A stretch of DNA of 44,034 nt, from the NCBI GenBank assembly GCA_019429405.1, contig JAHYIZ010000001.1, positions 1 to 44,034 of the forward strand. The letters run 5' to 3'. The position numbers were made by a program, and so were the translations under genes. Below the pieces are notes generated by a model. The model saw only the letters and a program-made list of their open reading frames with translations, was not told the DNA's origin and searched no databases. The stretch comes from Paracoccaceae bacterium (GTDB lineage Bacteria > Pseudomonadota > Alphaproteobacteria > Rhodobacterales > Rhodobacteraceae). How positions within the stretch are numbered: the stretch's first letter is position 1; each line of letters begins with the position of its first letter. Below, piece after piece: positions 25,241 to 33,485 of this stretch.

Positions 25241-27234
25241 CCCAGCAAGCAAAGCCCCATCTCGACCGTGACCATGTGCGCGACCTTTTGCGCGGCATGA
25301 TCCGCATCCGCCGGTTCGAGGCGAAATGCGCCGAGCTTTACACGCAGGAAAAGATCCGCGGCTTCCTGCATCTTTATGATGGTGAAGAGGCGATCGCGGT
25401 GGGGGTCATGGCGGCGCTGGAACCGGCTGACCGGGTGGTCGCGACCTACCGCGAGCACGGGCAGGCACTGGCGCGCGGCGTTACCATGGAAGCCATAATG
25501 GCCGAGATGATGGGGCGCGCCACCGGCTGTGCAGGCGGGCGCGGCGGCTCGATGCACCTCTTTGACGCGGCCACCAATTTTCACGGCGGCAACGCCATTG
25601 TCGGCGGCGGGCTACCCTTGGCCACGGGGCTTGCGCTTGGCGACAAGATGCAGGGCCGCGCGGCGGTAACCGCGTGTTTCTTTGGCGAAGGCGCAGTGGC
25701 CGAGGGTGAGTTTCACGAGGCGCTCAACCTTGCAGCGCTCTGGTCCTTGCCGGTGCTGTTCGTGTGCGAAAACAACCTTTACGCCATGGGTTCGGCACTG
25801 TCGCGGGTGCAGGCGCAAACCGATATCCACGCCAAGGCTGCGGCCTGCGGAGTGGCCGCGCAGGTCGTCGATGGCATGGATGTGGTCGCGGTCGAGGCCG
25901 CCACGCGCTGCGCCCTTGCGGCCATGCGCACAGACCCTGCGCCGCAGTTTCTGGAGTGCCGCAGCTACCGTTTTCGCGCGCATTCGATGTTCGACGCCGA
26001 GCTTTACCGCGACAAGGCCGAGGTGGCCGAGTGGCGCAAGAAAGGCCCGATTGTCCGGTTTCAGACTTGGTTGCTGGAAAACGGGCTGATCCGCCAGCCC
26101 GAAATCGACGCGATCGAAGCGGAGGTCGAAGCCGAAATCGACGCCGCCACCAACGCCGCCGAAGCCGCGCCGCTGGAGCCGGTGCAAGACCTGCTCCGCC
26201 ACGTCATGGCCGAGACACGCCCGACGCCGCCCAAGCCGCCGCGCGCCGCGAAAGCGGCGGAAACCACTTATCGCGATGCCATTCGTGCCGCCATTACGGA
26301 GGCGATGCTGCGCGACGAAAAGGTGTTCTTGATGGGCGAGGATGTGGGCGCCTATGGCGGCTGCTATGCCGTGTCCAAGGGAATGCTGGCCGAGTTTGGC
26401 CCCGACCGTATCCGCGACACGCCGCTGTCGGAATCCGGGTTTACCGGCGCGGGTATCGGCGCGGCGATGGCGGGCATGCGCCCGATTGTCGAGCTGATGA
26501 CAGTCAATTTCAGCTTGCTGGCGCTTGACCAGATCCTCAACACCGCCGCCACGCTGCGCCACATGTCGGGCGGCCAGTTCGGCGTGCCGCTGGTGATCCG
26601 CATGGCGACCGGCGCGGGCAAACAGCTTGCCGCACAGCATTCGCACAGTCTCGAGGGGTGGTATGCGCATATTCCCGGCCTGCGCGTTCTGGCACCCGCC
26701 ACGCTGGAAGATGCGCGCGGCATGCTCTGGACCGCGCTGCAAGAGCCTGACCCGGTGCTGATCTTCGAAAACGTCATGCTTTACAACCACGCGGGGCCGC
26801 TTGCCGCCAACGCCGGTGCGGTCGAAATCGACCACGCGGCGGTGCGCAGGCCGGGGCGCGATCTAACGCTGATCACCTACGGCGGCTCTTTGTTCAAGAC
26901 ACTTGAGGCCGCCGAGGTGATGGCGGGCGACGGAATCGAGGTCGAGGTGATCGACCTGCGCTGCCTGCGCCCGCTGGATGATGCCACCATCACCGCCTCG
27001 GTCAGCCGCACCCGGCGTGCCGTGGTGGTGGACGAAGGCTGGCGCAGCGGCTCGCTTGCGGCGGAAATATCGGCGCGGATCACCGAACAGGCGTTCTTCT
27101 CGCTCGATGCCCCGGTGGGCCGGGTCTGTTCCGCCGAGGTGCCGGTGCCCTACGCCCGGCATCTGGAAGAGGCCGCCATTCCGCAAGTGGCCGGAATTGT
27201 CGCAGCGGTTCGCGAGATGATGAGGAGGGGCTGA
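25237..27234 (+). CDS. Fused 2-oxoacid dehydrogenase E1 alpha-beta (pyruvate dehydrogenase type)
   Basis: A 665-residue fusion of thiamine-diphosphate E1 alpha (about 1-330) and beta (about 345-665), which decarboxylates a 2-oxoacid and acylates the lipoyl group of E2. The alpha part has [13 protein letters not shown], the [11 protein letters not shown] loop and the ThDP motif starting [17 protein letters not shown] and ending ENN (179-180); note GEG in place of the usual GDG. The beta part has [53 protein letters not shown] and [13 protein letters not shown]. Alpha and beta are usually separate genes, so the fusion is notable. The Ala/Pro-rich joint (about 318-345) looks like an inter-domain linker. 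It overlaps the genes on both sides by a few bases. Pyruvate is the likeliest substrate. Confidence 0.92.
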
Positions 27235-28586
27235 TGGCTGTATTCAAGATGCCGTCGCTTGGCGCCGACATGGAAACCGCCAAGGTCGTCGAGTGGCTGG
27301 TAAAGCCGGGTGACATGGTGGCGCACGGGCAGGTGGTCGCGGTGGTCGAAACCCAAAAAGGCGCCATCGAGATCGAATGCTTCGAGGCAGGCGAGGTGGT
27401 GCGCCTTGATGCAAAGGTCGGCGAGACTCTGCCGGTCGGCGCGCCTCTGGCCCTGATCCGGGCAGCAGGCGAGGCGGCACCTTCCAAGGCCAAGCCTCGC
27501 CCGGCCAAAGCGCGCCCCTCCAAAGCGCCGCCCGACAGCGCGCAGGGCCAGCCGCCCGATGCCCCACCCGAAATTCCAACGCCGCCGCCCGAGGTGCCAG
27601 AGGTGCCGCGCGAGGTGCCAGAGCAGGCGCCCGACGAAGCCCCCGGCACAGCCCCCGCCGAGGTGCCCGAACCGCCGCCAGAAGTGCCCGGGCCGACGCC
27701 GCCAGAGGTGATGCGCGCCGTCGCGCCGCCGCCGCAAGGCGCGGGCCCGCCCGCGTCGCCCGCCGCGCGGCAACGGGCGGCCGAGGCTGGCGTTTCGTTG
27801 GCGGCGGTCGTGGGCACGGGGCCGGGCGGGGCGACACTGCTTGGTGATGTCGAGCGGCACATTGGCGCAGCGCAGGCAGAACCGCCCGCGCCGCCTGCCC
27901 GCCCCGGCAAACAGGGGCTCGATATGGCCGAGATGCGCAAGGCAATCGCTGCCGCCATGGTGCGCTCAAAACGCGAGATCCCGCATTACTACCTCTCGCA
28001 TCAGATCGACCTGCAACCGGCCACCGACTGGCTGGCGGCGACCAACGCGCGCCGCCAGCCAGAGACGCGGTTGCTGATGGGGGCGCTGCTGCTGCGAGCC
28101 GCAGTTCTGGCCGCGACCAAATCCGCAGACCTCAACGGCCAGTTCACCGACGGCGCCTACCGCCCCTCGCAGGCGGTGCACGCGGGGCTGGTGGTGGCGC
28201 TGCGCGGCGGCGGGCTGATTGCCCCGGCCATCCGCGACGCCGAAACGCTGGCACTGGATGCGCTGATGGAGGCGATGCGCGATATCGTTGCGCGCGCCCG
28301 CAATGGAAGATTGCGCAATTCCGAACTGACCGAAGGCACCATCACCATCTCGAGCATGGGCGAGACCGGGGCCGAGGCGCTTTTTGGCGTGATCTACCCG
28401 CCGCAGGTGGCGCTTGTGGGCTTTGGCGCGCCGCAGCGCCGCCCATGGGTTGTGGGCGACACAGTGGAGCCCCGCATGATTCTTTCCGCCACCCTTTCCG
28501 CCGACCACCGCATCAGCGACGGCCGCCGTGGCGCCCGCCTGCTGACCGAAATTGAACGCCTTTTGAAGGAGCCAGAATCGCTATGA
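27234..28586 (+). CDS. 2-oxoacid dehydrogenase E2 (dihydrolipoyl acyltransferase)
   Basis: A 450-residue E2 core subunit. The single N-terminal lipoyl domain (1-78) has the lipoylation site in ETQKGAIEIE (K42). A long linker (about 80-170) is very rich in Pro, Glu and Val, with PPEVP/REVPE-type repeats. A peripheral subunit-binding domain (about 173-210, ASPAARQRAAEAGV...GTGPGG) follows. The catalytic domain (about 228-450) ends with SADHRISDGRRGARLL, holding H425 and D429 of the DHRxxDG acyltransfer motif. It takes the acyl group from E1 and passes it to CoA. ATG 27234 overlaps the E1 stop. The acyl carrier protein gene follows with an ATGA overlap. No E3 gene is in the window, so it must be borrowed from elsewhere. 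Confidence 0.93.
   Translation: MAVFKMPSLGADMETAKVVEWLVKPGDMVAHGQVVAVVETQKGAIEIECFEAGEVVRLDAKVGETLPVGAPLALIRAAGEAAPSKAKPRPAKARPSKAPPDSAQGQPPDAPPEIPTPPPEVPEVPREVPEQAPDEAPGTAPAEVPEPPPEVPGPTPPEVMRAVAPPPQGAGPPASPAARQRAAEAGVSLAAVVGTGPGGATLLGDVERHIGAAQAEPPAPPARPGKQGLDMAEMRKAIAAAMVRSKREIPHYYLSHQIDLQPATDWLAATNARRQPETRLLMGALLLRAAVLAATKSADLNGQFTDGAYRPSQAVHAGLVVALRGGGLIAPAIRDAETLALDALMEAMRDIVARARNGRLRNSELTEGTITISSMGETGAEALFGVIYPPQVALVGFGAPQRRPWVVGDTVEPRMILSATLSADHRISDGRRGARLLTEIERLLKEPESL
27580..27720 (+). repeat. Pro-Glu-Val rich linker repeats in E2
   Basis: Short imperfect units such as gaggtgcc(a/g)ga and ccgcc(a/g)gaggtgcc recur, encoding PEVPEVPREVPE and PEPPPEVPGPTPPEV. Family linkers are usually Ala/Pro rich, so this Glu/Val-rich composition is unusual. 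The units could vary in number between strains. Confidence 0.7.
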
Positions 28587-28828
28587 CACCCGAAAAGATG
28601 CGCGCGGCATTTGTGGAAGAGCTGGTGCGGGTCGCGCCCGACATCGACCCCGCGACCTTGGCTGACGATGATCACCTGCAAGACGATCTGGAGCTTGACT
28701 CGATGGATTTTCTTAATCTTGTCAGTGCCCTGCACAGACGGCTCGGGATTGAGATTGCCGAGGCCGACTATGGGCAACTTTCGTCCACCCGATCGGCGGT
28801 CGCGTTTCTTCTGGCCCGACAGGGCTGA
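28583..28828 (+). CDS. Acyl carrier protein (stand-alone)
   Basis: An 81-residue acidic carrier protein with the phosphopantetheine attachment motif DLELDSMDFLNLV (Ser40). The helix-one region (MRAAFVEELVRVAPDID) and closing helix (STRSAVAFLLARQ) fit the four-helix carrier fold. Its ATG overlaps the E2 stop in an ATGA junction, so it is translated with a 2-oxoacid dehydrogenase. That is not the place of the fatty-acid ACP, which normally sits beside fabD/fabG/fabF. It may receive the acyl group of E2 or serve lipoyl/octanoyl delivery; both are inference. Loss of the charged residue after the Ser (DSM instead of DSL) is a common variation. Confidence 0.9.
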   Translation: MTPEKMRAAFVEELVRVAPDIDPATLADDDHLQDDLELDSMDFLNLVSALHRRLGIEIAEADYGQLSSTRSAVAFLLARQG

Positions 28829-28885
28829 TGCGAGGGTTCATCGGCAACGTGTGATTGACAGGATCCCGAATCTGAATGTAGTCTT

Positions 28886-28905
28886 AATTAAGCGCATGAT
28901 TAATT
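28886..28905. promoter_or_regulatory. AT-rich inverted repeat, likely TetR operator
   Basis: AATTAA - eight bases - TTAATT is an exact inverted repeat inside an AT-rich patch that contrasts with the GC-rich surroundings. It ends 22 bases before the TetR-family gene ATG, where such regulators commonly bind their own operator. Confidence 0.65.
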
Positions 28906-28927
28906 GCCCTTTCGGTAAGAGATCCTC

Positions 28928-29596
28928 ATGGCAAGCCAGATGACCGCCCTCGATTCGCCGCAAGAAGCGGCCGAAAGCCTGCTTGACGCGGCCGAGGCGC
29001 AGTTTTCGGAGAATGGCTTTCACGGCACCACGACGCGGGCGATTGCAGCGGGCGCGGGGGTCAATGCCGCGTTGCTGCATTACTACTTCGGCAGCAAGGA
29101 ACAGCTCTTTGCCACCGTGGTCGAGCGCCGTGCCGCCGAAATCAACGCGCGCCGCCGCGCGCTGCTGGCCGATCTTCTGGCCAGAAACCCGGCGCTCTCG
29201 CTGGAGACCCTGCTAGAGGCGTTTTTGCGCCCGACGATCGAGTTCGGGCACGACACCACGCGCGATGGTCAGCGTTATGCGCGGCTACTGGTGCATGTCG
29301 CGGCGGGCACCGACGAACGCTCGCGCCGCCTGACCGCGCAAAACTACAATGCCATCGCACAGGAGTTCATCGCGCGGTTCGTCGATGCCGTGCCGGGGCT
29401 GACGCATCGGGAAGCGGTGCGGGGCTACCTGTTCGCCGTCTCCATCGCGCTGTCGCTGATGGGGCGCACGGGCCGCGCTGGCGACCTGTCAGACGGGGCC
29501 TGCCGCGACGACGACGTGGATCAGGCCATCGAAGAGGCAAAGATATTCGCAGCGGCGGGCATACGCGCGCTGGCCACGCGACGATACGACACCTGA
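28928..29596 (+). CDS. TetR family transcription regulator
   Basis: A 222-residue repressor-type regulator. The N-terminal helix-turn-helix shows AAEAQFSENGFHGTTTRAIAAGAGVNAALLHYYFGSKEQLFATVV (about residues 20-65), the classical TetR DNA-binding domain. The C-terminal ligand-binding domain is variable and resembles the long-loop class that includes CerR/TetR_C_9-like proteins. It lies 46 bp upstream of the TRAP transporter genes in the same direction and very likely controls them. An AT-rich palindrome precedes its start. The inducer is presumably the imported compound or a derivative. Family certain, ligand unknown. Confidence 0.92.
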   Translation: MASQMTALDSPQEAAESLLDAAEAQFSENGFHGTTTRAIAAGAGVNAALLHYYFGSKEQLFATVVERRAAEINARRRALLADLLARNPALSLETLLEAFLRPTIEFGHDTTRDGQRYARLLVHVAAGTDERSRRLTAQNYNAIAQEFIARFVDAVPGLTHREAVRGYLFAVSIALSLMGRTGRAGDLSDGACRDDDVDQAIEEAKIFAAAGIRALATRRYDT

Positions 29597-29642
29597 AGAA
29601 ACGGGGCAGAGGAGGCCCCGAAACACCCAAAGGGAGGATACC

Positions 29643-30710
29643 ATGAGAACCAAACTGACCCTCGCGGCAGGGGCTGTTGCCGCTGTTCTGGCGCTGCCGA
29701 TGTCGGCACAGGCGCAATCCATCAACGTAACACTGGTCAACGGCCATCCGCCGATTTTCCTCTGGGTCAAGCACCTGACTGAAACCTACATTCCAACCGT
29801 AAATGCCGCGCTTCAGGGGTCGGGCTACACGATCAACTGGACCGAAGCCTATGGCGGCACTTTGGCCGCGGTGGGGGGCGAACTTGAAGCAATCGAGGAT
29901 GGCCTGGCCGAAGTGGGCGCGGTGCCCACGGTCTTTGAACCCACCTCGTTGCCGTTGCAGAACGTGACCTATTACACCCCCTTCGGGCCATCAGACCCGA
30001 ACCTTGTGATGCAGGTCATGGATGATCTGCACGATTCGATCCCCGGCATGATCACTTCGTGGGAAAAATATGGGCTGGAGTATCTGGGCGGCGGCTTTGC
30101 GCTCGATAACTACGTCTTGATGACCAACTTCCCGGTTACCGCTCTGGATGACCTCAAGGGCCACCGCATTGCCGCTCCGGGCGCTGCGGTGAACTGGCTT
30201 GAAGGCACCGGCGCCGTTGGTGTGGCGGGCAACCTGACCACCTATTACAACGACATGCAGACCGGCGTGTTCGATGGGCTGATCGTGTTCCCGACCGCCG
30301 CAGCCCCCGCCAAGCTGCAAGAGGTCGCACCCTATGTGACCGTGACCGATTTCGGCGCACAATATGCCGGGTCGCTGGTGGCCAACAAGGAATGGTACGA
30401 TGCGCAGCCCGCCGTTGTGCAAGACGCCCTGCGCAAGGGGGCCGAGGCCTACACCACCGCTTACCTTGCCGAACAATCGCTGCGCGTGGCGGCGGCGATG
30501 ACCGCGCTTGGCGGCAGTGACCCGTCAAAAGTCACGACGCTGAGCGATGCCGAAAAAGCGCGCTGGGCGGCGGCGCTGCCTGACGTGGCCGGGGCATGGG
30601 CGAAAGATGCCGATGGGCAAGGCCTTGCCGGCACCGAGGTGCTGAACGCCTATGTTGCCGCGCTGAAAGCGGCCGCCGTCACGCTGCCGCGTGACTGGTC
30701 GCAGCGCTGA
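29643..30710 (+). CDS. TRAP transporter substrate-binding protein (DctP family)
   Basis: A 355-residue periplasmic solute-binding protein. The signal peptide (positive N-terminus, then LAAGAVAAVLALPMSAQAQ) is cleaved near AQA-QS. The mature part has INVTLVNGHPPIFLWVKHL, a TEAYGGTLAAVGGELEAIEDGLAEVGAVP segment and the conserved DDLKGHRIAAPG, whose Arg usually binds the carboxylate of the ligand. DctP proteins capture organic acids for a sodium-driven TRAP transporter. GGGAGGA precedes the ATG by about five bases. The small and large membrane subunits follow after a strong hairpin. Neighbouring catabolic enzymes suggest it brings in their substrate. The exact acid is unknown; it probably carries a carboxylate. 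Confidence 0.94.
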   Translation: MRTKLTLAAGAVAAVLALPMSAQAQSINVTLVNGHPPIFLWVKHLTETYIPTVNAALQGSGYTINWTEAYGGTLAAVGGELEAIEDGLAEVGAVPTVFEPTSLPLQNVTYYTPFGPSDPNLVMQVMDDLHDSIPGMITSWEKYGLEYLGGGFALDNYVLMTNFPVTALDDLKGHRIAAPGAAVNWLEGTGAVGVAGNLTTYYNDMQTGVFDGLIVFPTAAAPAKLQEVAPYVTVTDFGAQYAGSLVANKEWYDAQPAVVQDALRKGAEAYTTAYLAEQSLRVAAAMTALGGSDPSKVTTLSDAEKARWAAALPDVAGAWAKDADGQGLAGTEVLNAYVAALKAAAVTLPRDWSQR

Positions 30711-30717
30711 AGGCACT

Positions 30718-30747
30718 GGCCGGGGCGCGCCACGCGCCGCCCCGGCC
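30718..30747 (+). promoter_or_regulatory. Strong stem-loop between TRAP binding-protein and membrane genes
   Basis: GGCCGGGGCG and CGCCCCGGCC form a perfect 10-bp stem, eight bases after the DctP stop. No U-tract follows. Position and shape match the hairpin after the sugar-binding gene at 18171-18200, suggesting both raise the ratio of binding protein to membrane subunits. Confidence 0.75.
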
Positions 30748-30767
30748 CACCCCGCCGGGAGAATTCC

Positions 30768-31325
30768 ATGTCGACCCTCGTAGAACTGCGAACGGGCGTT
30801 CGCGCCTTTGATGTTGCCGCCTCGCTGCTGGACAAGGCAACCGTGGTGGCCAGCGCGCTGGGCACGCTCTGCATTCTGGGCATCATGGCGCTGATTTCGG
30901 CTGATGTGATCGGGAGATTTGGCTTCGGGCGCCCGATTGCGGGGGTGCCCGAGATCGTGGCGATGTCCATTCTGGCGATCGTGTTCTTGCAGATTGCCAA
31001 CACGCTTTCACGCGACAAGCTGACCCGCTCTGATGCGATTCTTGCCGTGTTGCGGCGGTATCGCCCGAGGCTTGCCGATATGCTCGACGCTGTTTTGCAC
31101 GGCGCCGGGGCGTTCCTCGTTGGCGTGCTGATAACCGCCTTCCTTCCGTTGTTCCAGCGCAGCTACGGGCGGCGCGAGATGGTGGGCGCGGTCGGGCAAT
31201 TTCTGGCGCCGATCTGGCCGGTGCATCTGATCGTGCTGGCAGGGGCGGGACTGTTGTTCGCGGTTTTCGTGATGCGCGCGCTGGCGCTTTTGCACCGCGC
31301 CGCAAGACCATGGGCCGCGCTATGA
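30768..31325 (+). CDS. TRAP transporter small membrane subunit (DctQ family)
   Basis: A 185-residue membrane protein with four predicted helices. Visible are ALGTLCILGIMALISADVIGRFGFGRPIAGVPEIVAMSILAIVFLQIAN, typical of DctQ, and LIVLAGAGLLFAVFVMRALALL at the end. It pairs with the large DctM subunit to carry the solute released by DctP. GGGAGAA lies just before the ATG. Its stop overlaps the DctM start (ATGA). The N-terminal 30 residues are longer than in many DctQ proteins. Confidence 0.92.
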   Translation: MSTLVELRTGVRAFDVAASLLDKATVVASALGTLCILGIMALISADVIGRFGFGRPIAGVPEIVAMSILAIVFLQIANTLSRDKLTRSDAILAVLRRYRPRLADMLDAVLHGAGAFLVGVLITAFLPLFQRSYGRREMVGAVGQFLAPIWPVHLIVLAGAGLLFAVFVMRALALLHRAARPWAAL

Positions 31326-32638
31326 CCGGCATCGAAATCGGCATCGCATCGCTGGTTGGCATCCTTGTGCTGATCTGGACCGGTATGCACGTTGCCATCG
31401 CCTTGGCGCTGGTCAGTTTTTTCGGCGTCTGGATGCTGCGCGATAACCCGCAAATCGCGGCGCGGGTGCTGTCACTGGCGGCGCGCGAGGGCATTTCGAG
31501 TTACCTTTTCGGGGTGGTGCCGCTGTTCGTGCTGATGGGGCTTGTGGTCAGCCGCGCCAACATTGCGCGCGATACCTTCGATGTGGCCAACCGGGCGTTT
31601 CGCAGGGTCGCGGGCGGGCTGGGCATTGCCACGGTCGGGGCCAACGCGGTCTTCGCGGCCATCACCGGCATCTCGATTGCGTCTGCGGCGGTGTTCTCTA
31701 AGGTCGCGGTGCCTGAAATGGTGCGCGCCGGACATACCGCGCGGTTTGCTACCGGAGTGGTGGCCGGGTCATCGGTGCTGGGCATGCTGATACCGCCCAG
31801 CCTGCTGATGATCCTTTACGGCATCCTGTCCGAGCAATCGGTAGGGCGGTTGTTTATGGCGGGCATCGGGCCGGGTCTGCTGCTGGCGTTCGCGTTCGGG
31901 CTTGGCATATTCGCGATGGTCCGCCTGTTCCCCGGCTTCACCGGGCGCGCCACGCCACAGGTTTTGCAACCCAGAAGCTTCGGCGCGGCAATTGCCGACA
32001 CCAGCGCCAAGCTGCTGCCGATTCTCGTGCTGATCGGGTTGGTCCTTGGCGGCATCTACGGCGGGGTCTTTACGCCGACCGAAGCGGGGGCCATTGGCGC
32101 GCTGGGCGCTATCGTCATTGCCTTTGCCAAGCGGCGGATGAACCTGCCCACGCTCTGGCGCGTGACGCTGGAGGCCGGGCACATCACCGCCTCGATCTGC
32201 TTTCTGATCATCGCCGCGACGATGTACAGCCGGATGCTGTCGCTTTCGGGGCTGCCGGCATTTCTGGCCCAGTGGATTATCGGTCTGGACCTTGGGATCT
32301 ACGGCTTTCTCGCGGCGTTCGTACTGGTGCTGATCGTCCTCGGCACCATCCTCGATTCGTCGTCGATCATGCTGATCACGCTGCCGCTGGTGCTGCCAAT
32401 CGCGCAGCAAATGCAGATCGATCTTATCTGGTTCGGCGTCATCACCGTGCTCGCGGTGGAAATCGGGCTGCTGACGCCGCCGCTCGGGATTTCGGTCTAT
32501 GTCATCAAGAGCGCGCTTGATGACCCCAACGTTTCGCTCGGCGACGTGTTTTGGGGGGCGGCCCCCTTTGCCTTGATCATGCTTGCCTGCCTGATCCTGG
32601 TCATCGCCTTTCCCGCCATCGCCATCGGCATTTTGTAA
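31322..32638 (+). CDS. TRAP transporter large membrane subunit (DctM family)
   Basis: A 438-residue inner-membrane permease with about twelve helices, the channel-forming part of a TRAP transporter. Motifs: IASLVGILVLIWTGMHVAIALALVSFFGV, SSYLFGVVPLFVLMGLVVSRANIARDTFDVA, GSSVLGMLIPPSLLMILYGILSEQSVGRLFMAGIGPGLLLA, TPTEAGAIGALGAI and the last-third LGTILDSSSIMLITLPLVLPIA. ATG 31322 overlaps the DctQ stop and is preferred to the in-frame ATG at 31310. The cyclase gene begins 13 bp after it. Confidence 0.94.
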   Translation: MTGIEIGIASLVGILVLIWTGMHVAIALALVSFFGVWMLRDNPQIAARVLSLAAREGISSYLFGVVPLFVLMGLVVSRANIARDTFDVANRAFRRVAGGLGIATVGANAVFAAITGISIASAAVFSKVAVPEMVRAGHTARFATGVVAGSSVLGMLIPPSLLMILYGILSEQSVGRLFMAGIGPGLLLAFAFGLGIFAMVRLFPGFTGRATPQVLQPRSFGAAIADTSAKLLPILVLIGLVLGGIYGGVFTPTEAGAIGALGAIVIAFAKRRMNLPTLWRVTLEAGHITASICFLIIAATMYSRMLSLSGLPAFLAQWIIGLDLGIYGFLAAFVLVLIVLGTILDSSSIMLITLPLVLPIAQQMQIDLIWFGVITVLAVEIGLLTPPLGISVYVIKSALDDPNVSLGDVFWGAAPFALIMLACLILVIAFPAIAIGIL

Positions 32639-32651
32639 GAAAGGGCCTTTC

Positions 32652-33422
32652 ATGCGCATCCTCGACCTTTCGGTTCCGCTCGAAGCGGGCATCGCCTCGG
32701 ACCCGCCGGGATATGAGCCGAAGATTACCTATCTTGGCCACAAGGACACGCCGGCGCAGGTGTTGCAGTTCTTTCCCGGCATGACCGCCGACCAGTTGCC
32801 GGGCGGCGAGGGCTGGGCGATCGAGATGTTGCAGATGCAAACGCACAACGGCACCCATCTGGATGCGCCCTACCACCACCATTCCACCATGAACGGCGGC
32901 GAGCGCGCGATCACCATCGACGAAGTGCCGCTGGAATGGTGCTTTCAGCCCGGCGTGAAACTTGACTTTCGCCACCTGCCAGACGGCCATGTGGTTACCC
33001 CCGAAGAGGTCGAGGCCGAGCTTGCGCGCATAGGGCACACGCTTTCGCCGCTTGAGATCGTGGTGGTCAACACCGCCGCAGGCAAGGCCTATGGCCAGCC
33101 TGACTACCTGAACCGCGGTTGCGGCATGGGCCGTGCGGCCACTCTCTGGCTCTTGGAGCGCGGTGTGCGGGTGACCGGCACCGATGGCTGGAGCTGGGAT
33201 GCGCCGTTTTTCTACACCCGGCAGCGCTGGGCGGAAAACCCCGATCCCGCGATTGTCTGGGAAGGCCACCGGGCCAGCATCGACATCGGTTACTGCCACC
33301 TCGAAAAGCTGACCAACCTCGACCAGTTGCCGGCCACCGGGTTCAGGATCTCGTGCTTTCCCTTCAAGATCAAGGCCGCCTCGGCAGGCTTCGTACGCGC
33401 CGTGGCCATTTTCGACGACTAA
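32652..33422 (+). CDS. Cyclase family metal-dependent hydrolase
   Basis: A 256-residue enzyme of the cyclase/kynurenine formamidase-like family. The metal site HxGTHxDxPxH is present at residues 65-75 (H65, H69, D71, H75). A second histidine in GRAATLWLLERG/IDIGYCHLEKL and the VVVNTAAG segment fit the fold. Members open amide, lactone or isatin-type rings with manganese or zinc. The upstream neighbour is the TRAP permease; the downstream one is a BKACE. It probably hydrolyses an imported or intermediate cyclic compound in this pathway. Its substrate cannot be read from sequence. It lacks tryptophan-pathway neighbours, so a kynurenine role is unlikely. Confidence 0.9.
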   Translation: MRILDLSVPLEAGIASDPPGYEPKITYLGHKDTPAQVLQFFPGMTADQLPGGEGWAIEMLQMQTHNGTHLDAPYHHHSTMNGGERAITIDEVPLEWCFQPGVKLDFRHLPDGHVVTPEEVEAELARIGHTLSPLEIVVVNTAAGKAYGQPDYLNRGCGMGRAATLWLLERGVRVTGTDGWSWDAPFFYTRQRWAENPDPAIVWEGHRASIDIGYCHLEKLTNLDQLPATGFRISCFPFKIKAASAGFVRAVAIFDD

Positions 33423-33485
33423 ATAACGTGCCCAACTTCGCCAGGCGCTGCCCCGGCATCGCGCTGGCCCGATAGGAGACAGAAC

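Noticed and set aside
25612-26835. Long minus-strand open frame (407 codons) across the E1 gene
   Set aside because: It lies opposite a convincing gene, is rich in Arg, His, Gly and Gln, shows no known motif, and is a normal by-product of high-GC coding sequence.
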